Assembly (NCBI GenBank): GCA_036009625.1 | Contig: DASYLJ010000101.1 | Location: forward strand, 5,894 to 69,893 | From: DASYLJ01 sp036009625 | GTDB taxonomy: Bacteria; Desulfobacterota; Binatia; DP-6 | DNA length: 64,000 bases | Reading direction: 5' to 3' | Shown here: piece after piece, positions 45,111 to 53,385 of the stretch | Layout of the letters: each line of letters starts with the position of its first letter | How positions within the stretch are numbered: the stretch's first letter is position 1 | Program-made: the position numbers and the translations under genes | The notes under the pieces: generated by a model | What the model was told of the DNA's origin: nothing | The model's database searches: none | What the model saw: only the letters and a program-made list of their open reading frames with translations

Positions 45111-45980
45111 ATGTTCACTCTCATCGGCCTGCTCGTGGTCTTCGGATGCGTCATCGGTGGGTTCGTCATGGTGGGCGGGCCCTTGCACGTGCTCATCCAG
45201 CCGGCCGAGCTGGTGGTCATCGGCGGCGCATCCCTGGGCACGCTGATCGCCGGAGCCCCGGGCAAGATGCGCGGACGCCTCTTCGCGACGTTCGGCAAGG
45301 CGTTCAAGAACTCGGCCCCCACCAAGGAAGCCTACGTCGACCTCCTGAAGCTGCAGTACGAGGTCTTCACGTTCATGCGGAAGAACGGGGCCGTCGCCCT
45401 CGACGAGCACGTCACCGACATCGAGAAGAGCTCCATCTTCAAGAAGTATCCGACGTTCCTGGCGCGCCATCACGACGTCGAGTTCTTCCGCGACGCGCTG
45501 AAGCAGATCGTCAACGGCACCGCCTCGGCGGACGAGCTCGACATCCTGCTCGACAACGAGCTCGAGACGCATCACGAGGAGTCGGCGATTCCGATCGGCC
45601 TGCTCAAGACCACCGGCGACGCCCTGCCCGGCCTCGGCATCGTCGCCGCCGTGCTCGGCATCATCGTCACGATGGGCCATCTCGACGCCGGTCCCGAGGA
45701 GATCGGGCATCATGTCGCGGCCGCGCTCGTGGGTACCTTCCTCGGCATTCTGCTCTGCTACGGCGTCATGCACCCGATCGCGAACAGCGCCGAGCTGCAG
45801 GAGATCTCGAACGGCAAGTACATGAAGTGCATCAAGGAGGGCGTCGTCGCCTCGCTGCGCGGCGCCGCCCCCATCGTGGCGATCGAGTTCGCCCGCAAGG
45901 CCATCTTCTCCGACGAGCGTCCCACCAGCGAAGAGACCGATGCGGCCTGCCGAGCCGTGAAGGCGGCGGGCGGCGCCTGA
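45111..45980 (+). CDS. motA: Flagellar motor stator protein MotA
   Basis: A 289-aa four-helix stator subunit that couples proton or sodium flow to flagellar rotation. Helices are seen at FTLIGLLVVFGCVIGGFVMVG, LVVIGGASLGTLIA, LPGLGIVAAVLGIIVTMG and VGTFLGILLCYGVMHP; PGxGIVAAVLGIIVTM with conserved prolines is the MotA signature. Next to motB, sharing TGATG. No other flagellar genes are in the window. Confidence 0.95.
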   Translation: MFTLIGLLVVFGCVIGGFVMVGGPLHVLIQPAELVVIGGASLGTLIAGAPGKMRGRLFATFGKAFKNSAPTKEAYVDLLKLQYEVFTFMRKNGAVALDEHVTDIEKSSIFKKYPTFLARHHDVEFFRDALKQIVNGTASADELDILLDNELETHHEESAIPIGLLKTTGDALPGLGIVAAVLGIIVTMGHLDAGPEEIGHHVAAALVGTFLGILLCYGVMHPIANSAELQEISNGKYMKCIKEGVVASLRGAAPIVAIEFARKAIFSDERPTSEETDAACRAVKAAGGA

Positions 45981-46849
45981 TGGGCGACGAACCGCGCGTC
46001 CGCATCATCAAGAAGAAGGGTGGTCACGCCGCGCACCACGGCGGCGCCTGGAAGGTGGCCTACGCCGACTTCGTGACCGCCATGATGGCGCTCTTCATGG
46101 TGCTGTGGCTGCTGACGCAGGCGGACCTCAAGCTGCGCCAGAACATCGCGCAGTACTTCCGCAGCCCCGGCGTCCTCCAGGGCGGCGCCGTCATCACCGA
46201 GGAGCACAACGAGGCCAAGAGCCGCGAGCCCAAGGTCGTGAGTCTCGAGGTCACCATCATCCAGGGTGACGCCGAGGAGCAGCTGCTGCAGAACCAGGCC
46301 AAGGAGGTCGAGGAGGCCATCAAGCGCGGTGCCGAGGAGGACCCGGCGCTGGCCGAGCTGAAGGAACAGGTCATCGTCCAGGTGACCGACGCCGGCCTGT
46401 CCATCCAGGTGGTGGACAAGAGCAAGCTCATGCTCTTCGACCTGTCGTCCTCTGATCTGAAGCCGCAGGTGGTGGAGCTGCTGAAGCGCGTCGGCGGCAT
46501 CCTCGGTCACATGCCGAACCCGATCATGGTGGGCGGTCACACCGACAGCCGTCCCTACCCGCCGCAGACCGTGATGACGAACTGGGAGCTGGCGTTCCGT
46601 CGTGCCGACAACGCCCGCCGCATCCTCGAGTCGAACGGGCTGCGCCCCGGGCAGGTGAAGCAGGTGCTGTCGTTCGCCGACAGCCAGCCGATCGTGATGG
46701 ACAATCCGCTCGCCGACGAGAATCGCCGCCTGTCGATCCTGGCGCAGCGTCAGGCGCCGCCGCCGCCGGTCCCCGGTACGCCCAACGACGAGCCACCGCC
46801 CATCATCCTGCCGCCCGACCCGATCCCGGGTCATCCGCCGGCCGTGTAG
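45980..46849 (+). CDS. motB: Flagellar motor stator protein MotB
   Basis: A 289-aa protein with one N-terminal helix containing the ion-conducting Asp30 (WKVAYADFVTAMMALFMVLW), a plug/linker region and a C-terminal OmpA-like peptidoglycan-binding domain (VGGHTDSRPY, NWELAFRRADNARRILES, ENRRLSIL). It ends in a proline-rich tail. ATG 45980 shares one base with the motA stop. The HGGAWKVAYADF motif is typical of H+-type MotB. Confidence 0.95.
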   Translation: MGDEPRVRIIKKKGGHAAHHGGAWKVAYADFVTAMMALFMVLWLLTQADLKLRQNIAQYFRSPGVLQGGAVITEEHNEAKSREPKVVSLEVTIIQGDAEEQLLQNQAKEVEEAIKRGAEEDPALAELKEQVIVQVTDAGLSIQVVDKSKLMLFDLSSSDLKPQVVELLKRVGGILGHMPNPIMVGGHTDSRPYPPQTVMTNWELAFRRADNARRILESNGLRPGQVKQVLSFADSQPIVMDNPLADENRRLSILAQRQAPPPPVPGTPNDEPPPIILPPDPIPGHPPAV

Positions 46850-46852
46850 GCG

Positions 46853-46881
46853 TTCCCCTCCCGTTGCTGGGCGGCTAGGAT
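46853..46881 (+). promoter_or_regulatory. Candidate promoter of mutS2
   Basis: TAGGAT (46876-46881) ends six bases before GTG 46888; a weak TTCCCC -35 lies at 46853-46858 with 17-base spacing. The -10 spacing fits the window-wide pattern. Confidence 0.35.
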
Positions 46882-46887
46882 CGCCGT

Positions 46888-49221
46888 GTGCGTCCCCGTG
46901 ATCTGGAAACGCTCGAGCTGCCCCGCGTGCTCGAGGCCATCGCCGGCTTCGCGCGATCCGAGTCGGGTCGCGACGCCGTGCATGCGTTGCGACCGACGAC
47001 CGATCGCGCCGTCGCCGACGACCGGCTCGACGTCGCCGCCGAGCTGCTGGCGCTGACCGCCGAAGCCGGCGCGATGCCCACCGCCGATGTACCGCGGCTC
47101 GGGCCCGCGTTGACGCAGGCCGCTCCGGTGGGTGCTGCCCTCGAGGGACGCTGGCTGATGGAGGTGCGCGATCTCCTCGTCGTCGCCCGGCACGTGCGCA
47201 CCTGGCTGCGACGCGACCCCGATCGCCTGCCTCGGCTCGCGACCCTCGCCGACGGCCTGCCCGAGGTGCCCGAGCTGGAGGAGGCGCTGCTCTCGACGCT
47301 CGACGACAGCGGCCAGGTCCGCGAGGACGCGAGCCCGGCCCTCGCCGCCGCCCGTCGCGCCACCCGCGAGCTGCGCACCCGTCTCGAAGCCGACCTGATG
47401 ACCGTCGTCCGCGACCCGCAGCACGAAGGCATCATGGGCGACCAGTACGTCACGGTGCGCAACGGTCGCTACGTGGTCCCGATCCGCACTGCGGCGGCGT
47501 GGACGTTCAACGGCGTCGTGCAGGACCGCTCGGCGTCCGACGAGACCGTCTTCGTCGAGCCGCTGTTCGCGATCGAGCAGAACAACCGGCTGCTGCTGGC
47601 GTCGAAAACGGAAGAGGCGGAGGAGCGGCGCGTGCGTGCCGAGCTCACTGCCGCCGTCCGCACCCATACCGAGCCGCTGCGCGCGCTCGAGGAGGCACTC
47701 GCCGAAGCCGACGCGCTCGCCGCCGTCGCTGCCTTCGCGCATCGGCATGCCTGCACGCGCCCAGTGCTCGGCACCGACGACGTCGTGCTGCCGGCGGCGC
47801 GCCATCCGCTGCTGGTACTGAGCGGACGCGAGGTGACGCCCGTCGACATCCGGCTGCGCGCCGGACAGCGCGGGCTCGCCATCACGGGGCCCAACGCCGG
47901 CGGCAAGACGGTGACGCTCAAGACCTTGGGGCTCATGGCCTTGATGGCCCAGGCCGGCATCTTCATCCCTGCCGGCGAGGGCAGCCGCCTGCCCTGCTTC
48001 ACCGCCATCCTGGCCGACATCGGCGACGAGCAGTCGATCGAGCGCGACCTCTCGACGTTCACCGGCCACGCCGAGAACCTCGGTCGCATCGCCAATGCCG
48101 TCACCCCCGGCAGCCTCGTCCTGCTCGACGAGCCGGGCGCCGGCACCGATCCGGTGGAGGGTGCGGCGCTCGCCACCGGCGTGCTCGCCGATCTCCTGGC
48201 GCGCGGACCGATCATCGTCTTCACGACGCACTTTCCGCAGGTGAAGACGTTCTCCCTCGCCGAGCCCGAGCTCGAGGTGGCGGCGTTCGACGTCGATCCC
48301 GTGAGCGGCGCGCCGCGCTATCGGCTCGACTACCACACCATCGGCCAGAGCTTCGCGCTGCCGATCGCGCGCCGTCACGGCATTCCGGCGCGCGCGCTCG
48401 AGACCGCGGAGCGACTGCTCGCCGGCGAGAGCCAGGACCTGTCACGCGCGATCGCACGGCTCGAGACCAGCCGTCGCGAGCTCGAGACCGCCCGCGAGGC
48501 CGCCGAGACCGAGGCTGCCCGCCTCGCCGCGGAGCGGGCCACCGTCGAAACGCTGGCCGACGACCTGCGCCAGCGCCGCCGCCAGCGCTGGGCCGACGAT
48601 CTCGAGGCGTCGCGTCGTTTCGTCCGCGACCTCGAGACCCAGGGTCGCGCCGTGCTCGACGAGCTACGCCGCACCCCCGACCCGACCGCGCTGCGCCGAT
48701 TCGTCACCGAGGCGAAGGAGGGCATCGCCGCACACACGGCGGATGCCGCCCCCGACGCGCCCCCTCCCGGCAGACCACCCCGCGTCGGCGACACGGTCGA
48801 AGTCACGGGCCGCGGCATTCGCGGCGAGCTCCTGGAGCTGACCGGCGACCGCGCCCGTCTGCAACGCGGCGGCTTGAAGTTCGAAGTCCCGTCCAACCAG
48901 CTCCGCGTGGTGACCGGCGCCCCCACGACGAAAGAGCGTACGACCGGCCATCAGGTGACCTCGGCAGAGTCCGACAGTTCGGCCATCGAGCTCAACGTCA
49001 TCGGCCAACGCGCCCGCGACGCCGTTGCCGCCCTCGGCCCCTTCCTCGACCGCGCCATCCGCACCGGCGCCAGCGAAGTACGAGTCGTGCACGGCCTCGG
49101 CAGCGGCGCCCTACGCCGCGCCGTCCAAGACTTCCTCGCCTCGAGCCCCTACTGCGCCAAATACCGCGACGCCGACCCCCAGAACGGCGGCGCCGCCGTC
49201 ACCGTCGCCGAGCTGAACTGA
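46888..49221 (+). CDS. mutS2: Endonuclease MutS2
   Basis: A 777-aa MutS-family ATPase without mismatch-recognition domain. RPRDLETLELPRVLEAIAGF opens the protein; Walker A GPNAGGKT begins at residue 334, Walker B LLDEPGAGTDPVEG follows, then a long coiled coil rich in Glu/Ala/Arg and a C-terminal Smr nuclease domain (LNVIGQRARDAVAAL, HGLGSGALRRAV). MutS2 suppresses recombination or rescues collided ribosomes. GTG 46888 is the first codon of the conserved N terminus. Hairpin repeat copy B lies just after the stop. Confidence 0.94.
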   Translation: MRPRDLETLELPRVLEAIAGFARSESGRDAVHALRPTTDRAVADDRLDVAAELLALTAEAGAMPTADVPRLGPALTQAAPVGAALEGRWLMEVRDLLVVARHVRTWLRRDPDRLPRLATLADGLPEVPELEEALLSTLDDSGQVREDASPALAAARRATRELRTRLEADLMTVVRDPQHEGIMGDQYVTVRNGRYVVPIRTAAAWTFNGVVQDRSASDETVFVEPLFAIEQNNRLLLASKTEEAEERRVRAELTAAVRTHTEPLRALEEALAEADALAAVAAFAHRHACTRPVLGTDDVVLPAARHPLLVLSGREVTPVDIRLRAGQRGLAITGPNAGGKTVTLKTLGLMALMAQAGIFIPAGEGSRLPCFTAILADIGDEQSIERDLSTFTGHAENLGRIANAVTPGSLVLLDEPGAGTDPVEGAALATGVLADLLARGPIIVFTTHFPQVKTFSLAEPELEVAAFDVDPVSGAPRYRLDYHTIGQSFALPIARRHGIPARALETAERLLAGESQDLSRAIARLETSRRELETAREAAETEAARLAAERATVETLADDLRQRRRQRWADDLEASRRFVRDLETQGRAVLDELRRTPDPTALRRFVTEAKEGIAAHTADAAPDAPPPGRPPRVGDTVEVTGRGIRGELLELTGDRARLQRGGLKFEVPSNQLRVVTGAPTTKERTTGHQVTSAESDSSAIELNVIGQRARDAVAALGPFLDRAIRTGASEVRVVHGLGSGALRRAVQDFLASSPYCAKYRDADPQNGGAAVTVAELN

Positions 49222-49247
49222 ACCGATCATCACGCGAGACCCCGTCC

Positions 49248-49382
49248 CGGGTGGGTGGTTGGGGCGCGGAGGCGCGGCGAGCGAGCAGCGTCAGGAGCAC
49301 GCGGGAGGAGGGAGTGGGGGGCGTGGTGCCGTGCGAGTGCCGCGCGCAGCCGCCACGTCTCCGCGCCCCAACCACCCACCCG
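49248..49382. repeat. Hairpin-closed intergenic repeat element, copy B
   Basis: Perfect 24-bp inverted arms (49248-49271 and 49359-49382, beginning cgggtgggtgg) close an 87-base interior resembling that of copy A at 27653-27793. The element fills the gap between convergent mutS2 and the first IPT gene, eight bases before that gene's stop. A further inner pairing gcgcggc/gccgcgc is possible. Confidence 0.8.
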
Positions 49383-49389
49383 CGACAAA

Positions 49390-50562
49390 CTACAGGACGA
49401 GCAGCTTGGTGACGTGCTCGAACACCCCCGCCGAGCTGTCGATCTCCACGGCGCACGCCCCGATCGCCCCCGGCGGCACCGCGACGGTGATCTCCCCCGC
49501 GAGCTGCGTGAGGATCGGCGTAGTGATCCCGCAGATGCGCACCGCCGTCCCCGCGTTCAGGTCGCACTGACTCGTCAGCGTGACGATGTCCCCGACGTGT
49601 GCCGACGTCGGCGCGAAGGCGTCGAAGCAGGTGCACGCCATGCCGGCGAGGCCGCAGCACTCGCCCAGGTTGTTCAGGTCGGCGAGCACGACGTCACCGA
49701 TGAACTGCCCCGTGAGCACGTTGCCGTGCCCGAGACGGATCAACGCCTCCGGTGCGCACACCCTCGCCGCGACGCTGCTCTTGCGGCCGAACGAGATCGT
49801 ACCGGTGCCCTTCTGCTGGATGACGAATCCATCGCACCCCATGCCGACGGCGCTGCCGTTGTTGACGCGGAAGAAGCCGGGGTCGGGGATCGTGAGCGTC
49901 ACGCCCGTACCCAGGACGAGCACGTTGCGACCGCCGTGGAACGAGCACACCGCGTAGCTGCCGGGCGCGAACGAGATGCGGGCCGCGTTCTGTGCGGTGA
50001 TGGCGCCGTAGGTGCCGGGCGCCAGGTCGCACTGGCCGTTGCCGAGCTGGGTATCGAACGCACTGCAGTCGAGGCCCGGCAGCGCCAGCACCGGCTTCGT
50101 CGCGTCGCAGGCGGGGAACGGATTCGGGAATCCGCACGCCTCCTCGACCTTGGCGATGTCGGGCACGCAGTCCGCGCTGCACGTGTCCGGAATGATCGGC
50201 GTCGTGAACGGCTCGGGCGGCGGCTGCGCGATGGTGACGTTGTCGAGCGGGCCACCACCGTTGCGGAAGACCTGGAACACCTGCGCGCCGGGCTTGGTGA
50301 AGAACTGCTTGTCCGCCACCGATTGCGTGCCGGGACCGAACGACACCTCGTCGAGCCGCATGCTGCCGCACACGGCGCCAGCGATCGGCGACGCGCAGTT
50401 CACACCGACGTTGCATGCGCCGCTCAACGACAGGTTCTTCAGCGCCGCCTTCCGCAGCGCCAGGACGAAGTACGAGCTCAGGTCGCGATCGAGCGGCTGC
50501 GCCGAAGCGGGCAGCGCCGCGAGCACGAGGGCGAGAACGACGAATCGAGTGACGTATCGCAT
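49390..50562 (-). CDS. Exported Cys-rich protein with C-terminal IPT/TIG domain, paralogue 1
   Basis: A 390-aa secreted or surface protein: signal peptide ending ALPASA, an N-terminal SSYFVLALRKAALKN segment, a beta-helix-like middle (LAPGTYGAITAQNAA, VNNGSAVGMGCDGFVIQQKG, TISFGRKSSVAARVCAPEAL) and a C-terminal IPT/TIG Ig-like fold (FAPTSAHVGDIVTLTSQCDL). Many conserved cysteines suggest disulfides. It is the most divergent of four tandem paralogues. AAGGAGG eight bases before the ATG; 13 bases from paralogue 2, so the two are co-transcribed. Function unknown. Confidence 0.8.
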   Translation of the reverse strand: MRYVTRFVVLALVLAALPASAQPLDRDLSSYFVLALRKAALKNLSLSGACNVGVNCASPIAGAVCGSMRLDEVSFGPGTQSVADKQFFTKPGAQVFQVFRNGGGPLDNVTIAQPPPEPFTTPIIPDTCSADCVPDIAKVEEACGFPNPFPACDATKPVLALPGLDCSAFDTQLGNGQCDLAPGTYGAITAQNAARISFAPGSYAVCSFHGGRNVLVLGTGVTLTIPDPGFFRVNNGSAVGMGCDGFVIQQKGTGTISFGRKSSVAARVCAPEALIRLGHGNVLTGQFIGDVVLADLNNLGECCGLAGMACTCFDAFAPTSAHVGDIVTLTSQCDLNAGTAVRICGITTPILTQLAGEITVAVPPGAIGACAVEIDSSAGVFEHVTKLLVL

Positions 50563-50575
50563 CTTCCCGCCCTCC

Positions 50576-51814
50576 TTAGTTGACCGTGAGCGTGGCCAGC
50601 GCCGAGTAGGTGCCGGCCGTGCTGTTGGCTTCGATGACGCAGGCGCCGGCAGCGCCCGCGGGTACGGTCACGTGGATCTCGCCGGGCGTCTGGACGGTGA
50701 TCGGCGCCGCGATGCCGCAGATGGTGATGCTGGTGACCAGCGTCAGGTCGCACGCACCGATGAGCGTGATGGTGTCGCCGACGACCGCGGTCGCGGGTGA
50801 GAACGAGTCGAAGCAGGTGCAGAGGCCGCCGCTCGGCGCGCAGCAATGGCCGCGGTTGCTCGAGTCGGCCTGCACGATGTCGCCGATGAACTGGCCCGTC
50901 AGGTCGTTGTTGTGGCCGACGAACATGCGGCGCTCGGGAGCGCAGAAGCGGCCGAGGATGGTGGCGTTGCGGCCGAACGAGAAGTCGCCGGGGCCCTTCA
51001 CGTGCACCCGCACGTCGTTGCAGCCTTGGCCGAAGGTCGAGTCGTTGTTGATGCTGAAGTCGCCGCTGACGTCCCACACCGCCGGCGCGTTCGCCGTCGT
51101 CGTCGTGCTGCGACCGAACGACACGCCGCAGAAGACGTAGTTGCCGCCGACGAGCGTCAGCATGGCGTTGTTCTGCACCTTCAGGTCGCCGTAGACGCCC
51201 GGCGACAGGTCGCAGCGGCTGTTGCCGGGGAGCGCGTCCGGGACACCGATGCAGTCGGAGTTGTCCGGCACCAGGACCGGCACCGCTGGCGTGCAGGCCG
51301 GGAAGGGCACCGGGAAGCCGCACCCGGCCTCGAGGTCGCCGAAGTCGGTGACGCAGCCAGCGTCGCAGCTCGGCGTCCCGTCCATGTCGAGGTCGGCGAG
51401 GATGGGATTCACCAATGGGTCGCTGCCGTCCGGCTTGGAGCCGGGCAGGCGGATGGTGACGTTGCCGGAGCCGTTGAGCTCGTTCGTGAACAGCTGCCAG
51501 ATGCTGGCGCCCGCCTTGTTGAAGCGGGTGACGTCGGCGGCCAGCTGCGAGCCGTCGGCGAAGAAGGAGTCCTCGTTGGTGGCCACGCCGCAGGCGCTGT
51601 TGGCCGTCGGCCGCTTGCAGTTGACGCCGACGTTGCACGCCCCGAGCAGCGTGAAGTTCTTCAGGCCCACGCTCTGCTGCGCGAAGATGAAGTAGGCGTC
51701 GAGATTGGTGGCGAGCGGCGGATTCGCCGCCCGTGCCGGTGGGCCGGACAGAACCGCAACGCAGGCCGCGATCAGACCGAACCGGCCCGACCGGAGCAGC
51801 ATCGAGATGTGCAT
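50576..51814 (-). CDS. Exported Cys-rich protein with C-terminal IPT/TIG domain, paralogue 2
   Basis: A 412-aa protein with the family layout: signal peptide ending GPPARA, NLDAYFIFAQQSVGLKN, SACGVATNEDSFFADGSQLAADV, the beta-helix-like core with LSPGVYGDLKVQNNA and GHNNDLTGQFIGDIVQADS, then the IPT domain FSPATAVVGDTITLIGACDL. ATG 51814 follows GGAAGG at six bases. That ribosome site lies inside a hairpin (stem gtggcg/cgccac) which may limit translation. Function unknown; probably cell-surface. Confidence 0.8.
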   Translation of the reverse strand: MHISMLLRSGRFGLIAACVAVLSGPPARAANPPLATNLDAYFIFAQQSVGLKNFTLLGACNVGVNCKRPTANSACGVATNEDSFFADGSQLAADVTRFNKAGASIWQLFTNELNGSGNVTIRLPGSKPDGSDPLVNPILADLDMDGTPSCDAGCVTDFGDLEAGCGFPVPFPACTPAVPVLVPDNSDCIGVPDALPGNSRCDLSPGVYGDLKVQNNAMLTLVGGNYVFCGVSFGRSTTTTANAPAVWDVSGDFSINNDSTFGQGCNDVRVHVKGPGDFSFGRNATILGRFCAPERRMFVGHNNDLTGQFIGDIVQADSSNRGHCCAPSGGLCTCFDSFSPATAVVGDTITLIGACDLTLVTSITICGIAAPITVQTPGEIHVTVPAGAAGACVIEANSTAGTYSALATLTVN

Positions 51815-51845
51815 GTGGCGCCTTCCTCCCTGGTGGGGGACGCCA
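51815..51845 (-). promoter_or_regulatory. Hairpin enclosing the ribosome site of IPT paralogue 2
   Basis: On the minus strand GTGGCG and CGCCAC pair perfectly and TCCC pairs with GGGA inside them, placing the GGAAGG ribosome-binding site within the hairpin immediately before ATG 51814. May reduce or regulate initiation. Confidence 0.4.
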
Positions 51846-51948
51846 CGTCGGCGCCCCGCGCCGGAGAGCAAGAGCGATGCCGGCCAACTTCGTCCGCCGG
51901 ATGGGGAGATGTGGCCGCGTAACCGGGCAGAATTGTGCGGCGCTGGGC

Positions 51949-51991
51949 AAAAATGAGCCCCGGGGAGCGTGGTTGCTCGCTCCCCGGGGCT
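51949..51991 (-). terminator. Rho-independent terminator after IPT paralogue 3
   Basis: Perfect 14-bp stem (51978-51991 with 51956-51969) with an eight-base loop, followed on the minus strand by a T run (51949-51953). It begins 13 bases after the stop at 52004. Confidence 0.9.
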
Positions 51992-52003
51992 GCGCTCGGC
52001 GGG

Positions 52004-53224
52004 TCAGCTCACGGTGAGCTTGGTCAGAAGCGTGAACGTTCCGGCCGCGCTGTCCACCTCGACGGGGCACATGCCCGTCGCGCCGACGGGCACGGTGACC
52101 TCGACCTTGTCGATCGACTGGAACGTGATCGGCGCCACGATGCCGCAGATGCGGACGCCGGTGACGTTGGTCAACGAGCAGCCACCGGTGAGCGTGATGG
52201 TCGCTCCGACGGCCGCGGTCGTCGGTGAGAATTCGTCGACGCAGGCACACGAGCCGCCGCAGCAGTGGCCACGATCACTCGAGTCGGCCGTGATGACGTC
52301 GCCCACGAAGCGGCCCGTCAGGTCGTTGTTGTGCCCGAGGCTCATGTTGCGCTCGGGAGCGCAGAAGAAGCCGGTGACGGACATGTTGCGCCCGAAGCTG
52401 ACGGAGCCGACTCCGAACGCATTCACCGTGAAGTCACCGCACTCCTCGCCGAATGCGGAGCCGTTGTTGACGGCGAAATCACCGGTCACGTTGAGCGTCG
52501 TGGCGTTCTTTACGAGCGAGTTGACGTTGCGACCCATCTGCACGTTGCAGAACACGTAGGTGCCGCCGTCGAAGCTGATCGTGGCGCCGTTCTGCACCGC
52601 GAGGTTGCCGTAGGTGCCCGGAGGGAGATCGCACTGTGCATTGCCGGCCTGCGCATCGGGCGCTCCGACGCAGTCGCCGCCGGCCGTCACCAGGATCGGC
52701 TTGGTGACATCGCAGAGGGGAGCGGGATTGGGCAGGCCGCAGAAGACGCCGACGTCACCGAAGTCCGGCGTGCAGGCGGGGCCGCAGCTCGGATTCCCGT
52801 CACCGTCGAGGTCGCCCAGAATGGGCAGCGTCAGCGGGTTGGTGCCGTTCGGTCCCGGGCCCGGCTGCCGGATCGTCACGTTCGCCGGGTTGGGCAGCAG
52901 GTTCGAGAAGACCTGGAACATGCTGGCGCCGCCCTTGTTGAACTTGGTGACGTCCGCTGCCAGCTGTGAGCCATCGGCGAAGAACGAATCCTCCAGCGAC
53001 GACGAACCGCAGCTGTTGTTCGGGGCAGGGTTTGGACAGTTCACCCCGACGTTGCACGCACTGAGCAGGTCCATGTTCTTCAGGTTCGCGCTGCGCATCG
53101 CGAAGATGAAGTACGACGCGAGATCGGTGCGGAGCGGCTGGGCCCCCGCGGTGGACGCAACGAGCAACAGCGCGGCCAGCGCCGCGCCGGGGACGAGGCC
53201 GCTGGGCCTCCGCATGGTGGACAT
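52004..53224 (-). CDS. Exported Cys-rich protein with C-terminal IPT/TIG domain, paralogue 3
   Basis: A 406-aa secreted protein; signal peptide ending STAGA before QPLRTDLASYFIFAMRSANL. Nineteen cysteines are counted in the mature chain, in conserved places such as SACNVGVNC, PSCGPAC, GHCCGGSCAC and RICGI. The middle has repeated short strands (GTYGNLAVQNGATISFDGG, NVTGDFAVNNGSAFG, GHNNDLTGRFVGDVITADS), and the IPT domain FSPTTAAVGATITLTGG ends the chain. AAGGAGG six bases before ATG 53224 decides the start. It is single, with its own terminator and a 161-base upstream region. Confidence 0.82.
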   Translation of the reverse strand: MSTMRRPSGLVPGAALAALLLVASTAGAQPLRTDLASYFIFAMRSANLKNMDLLSACNVGVNCPNPAPNNSCGSSSLEDSFFADGSQLAADVTKFNKGGASMFQVFSNLLPNPANVTIRQPGPGPNGTNPLTLPILGDLDGDGNPSCGPACTPDFGDVGVFCGLPNPAPLCDVTKPILVTAGGDCVGAPDAQAGNAQCDLPPGTYGNLAVQNGATISFDGGTYVFCNVQMGRNVNSLVKNATTLNVTGDFAVNNGSAFGEECGDFTVNAFGVGSVSFGRNMSVTGFFCAPERNMSLGHNNDLTGRFVGDVITADSSDRGHCCGGSCACVDEFSPTTAAVGATITLTGGCSLTNVTGVRICGIVAPITFQSIDKVEVTVPVGATGMCPVEVDSAAGTFTLLTKLTVS

Positions 53225-53385
53225 GAGCACCCTCCTTCAGTTGTTGTGGAGAGTCGCGCCCGGGCGGCAGATCATCGTTGGCCCGGACACGACTCCCAGG
53301 CATCTGAGACCAGGAGTACCATGCGGTCCGCCGCTGCGAATGCCCCCTAAAACAAGTTTTTTTGAGGCACAGAAAAGCGCCGGGG

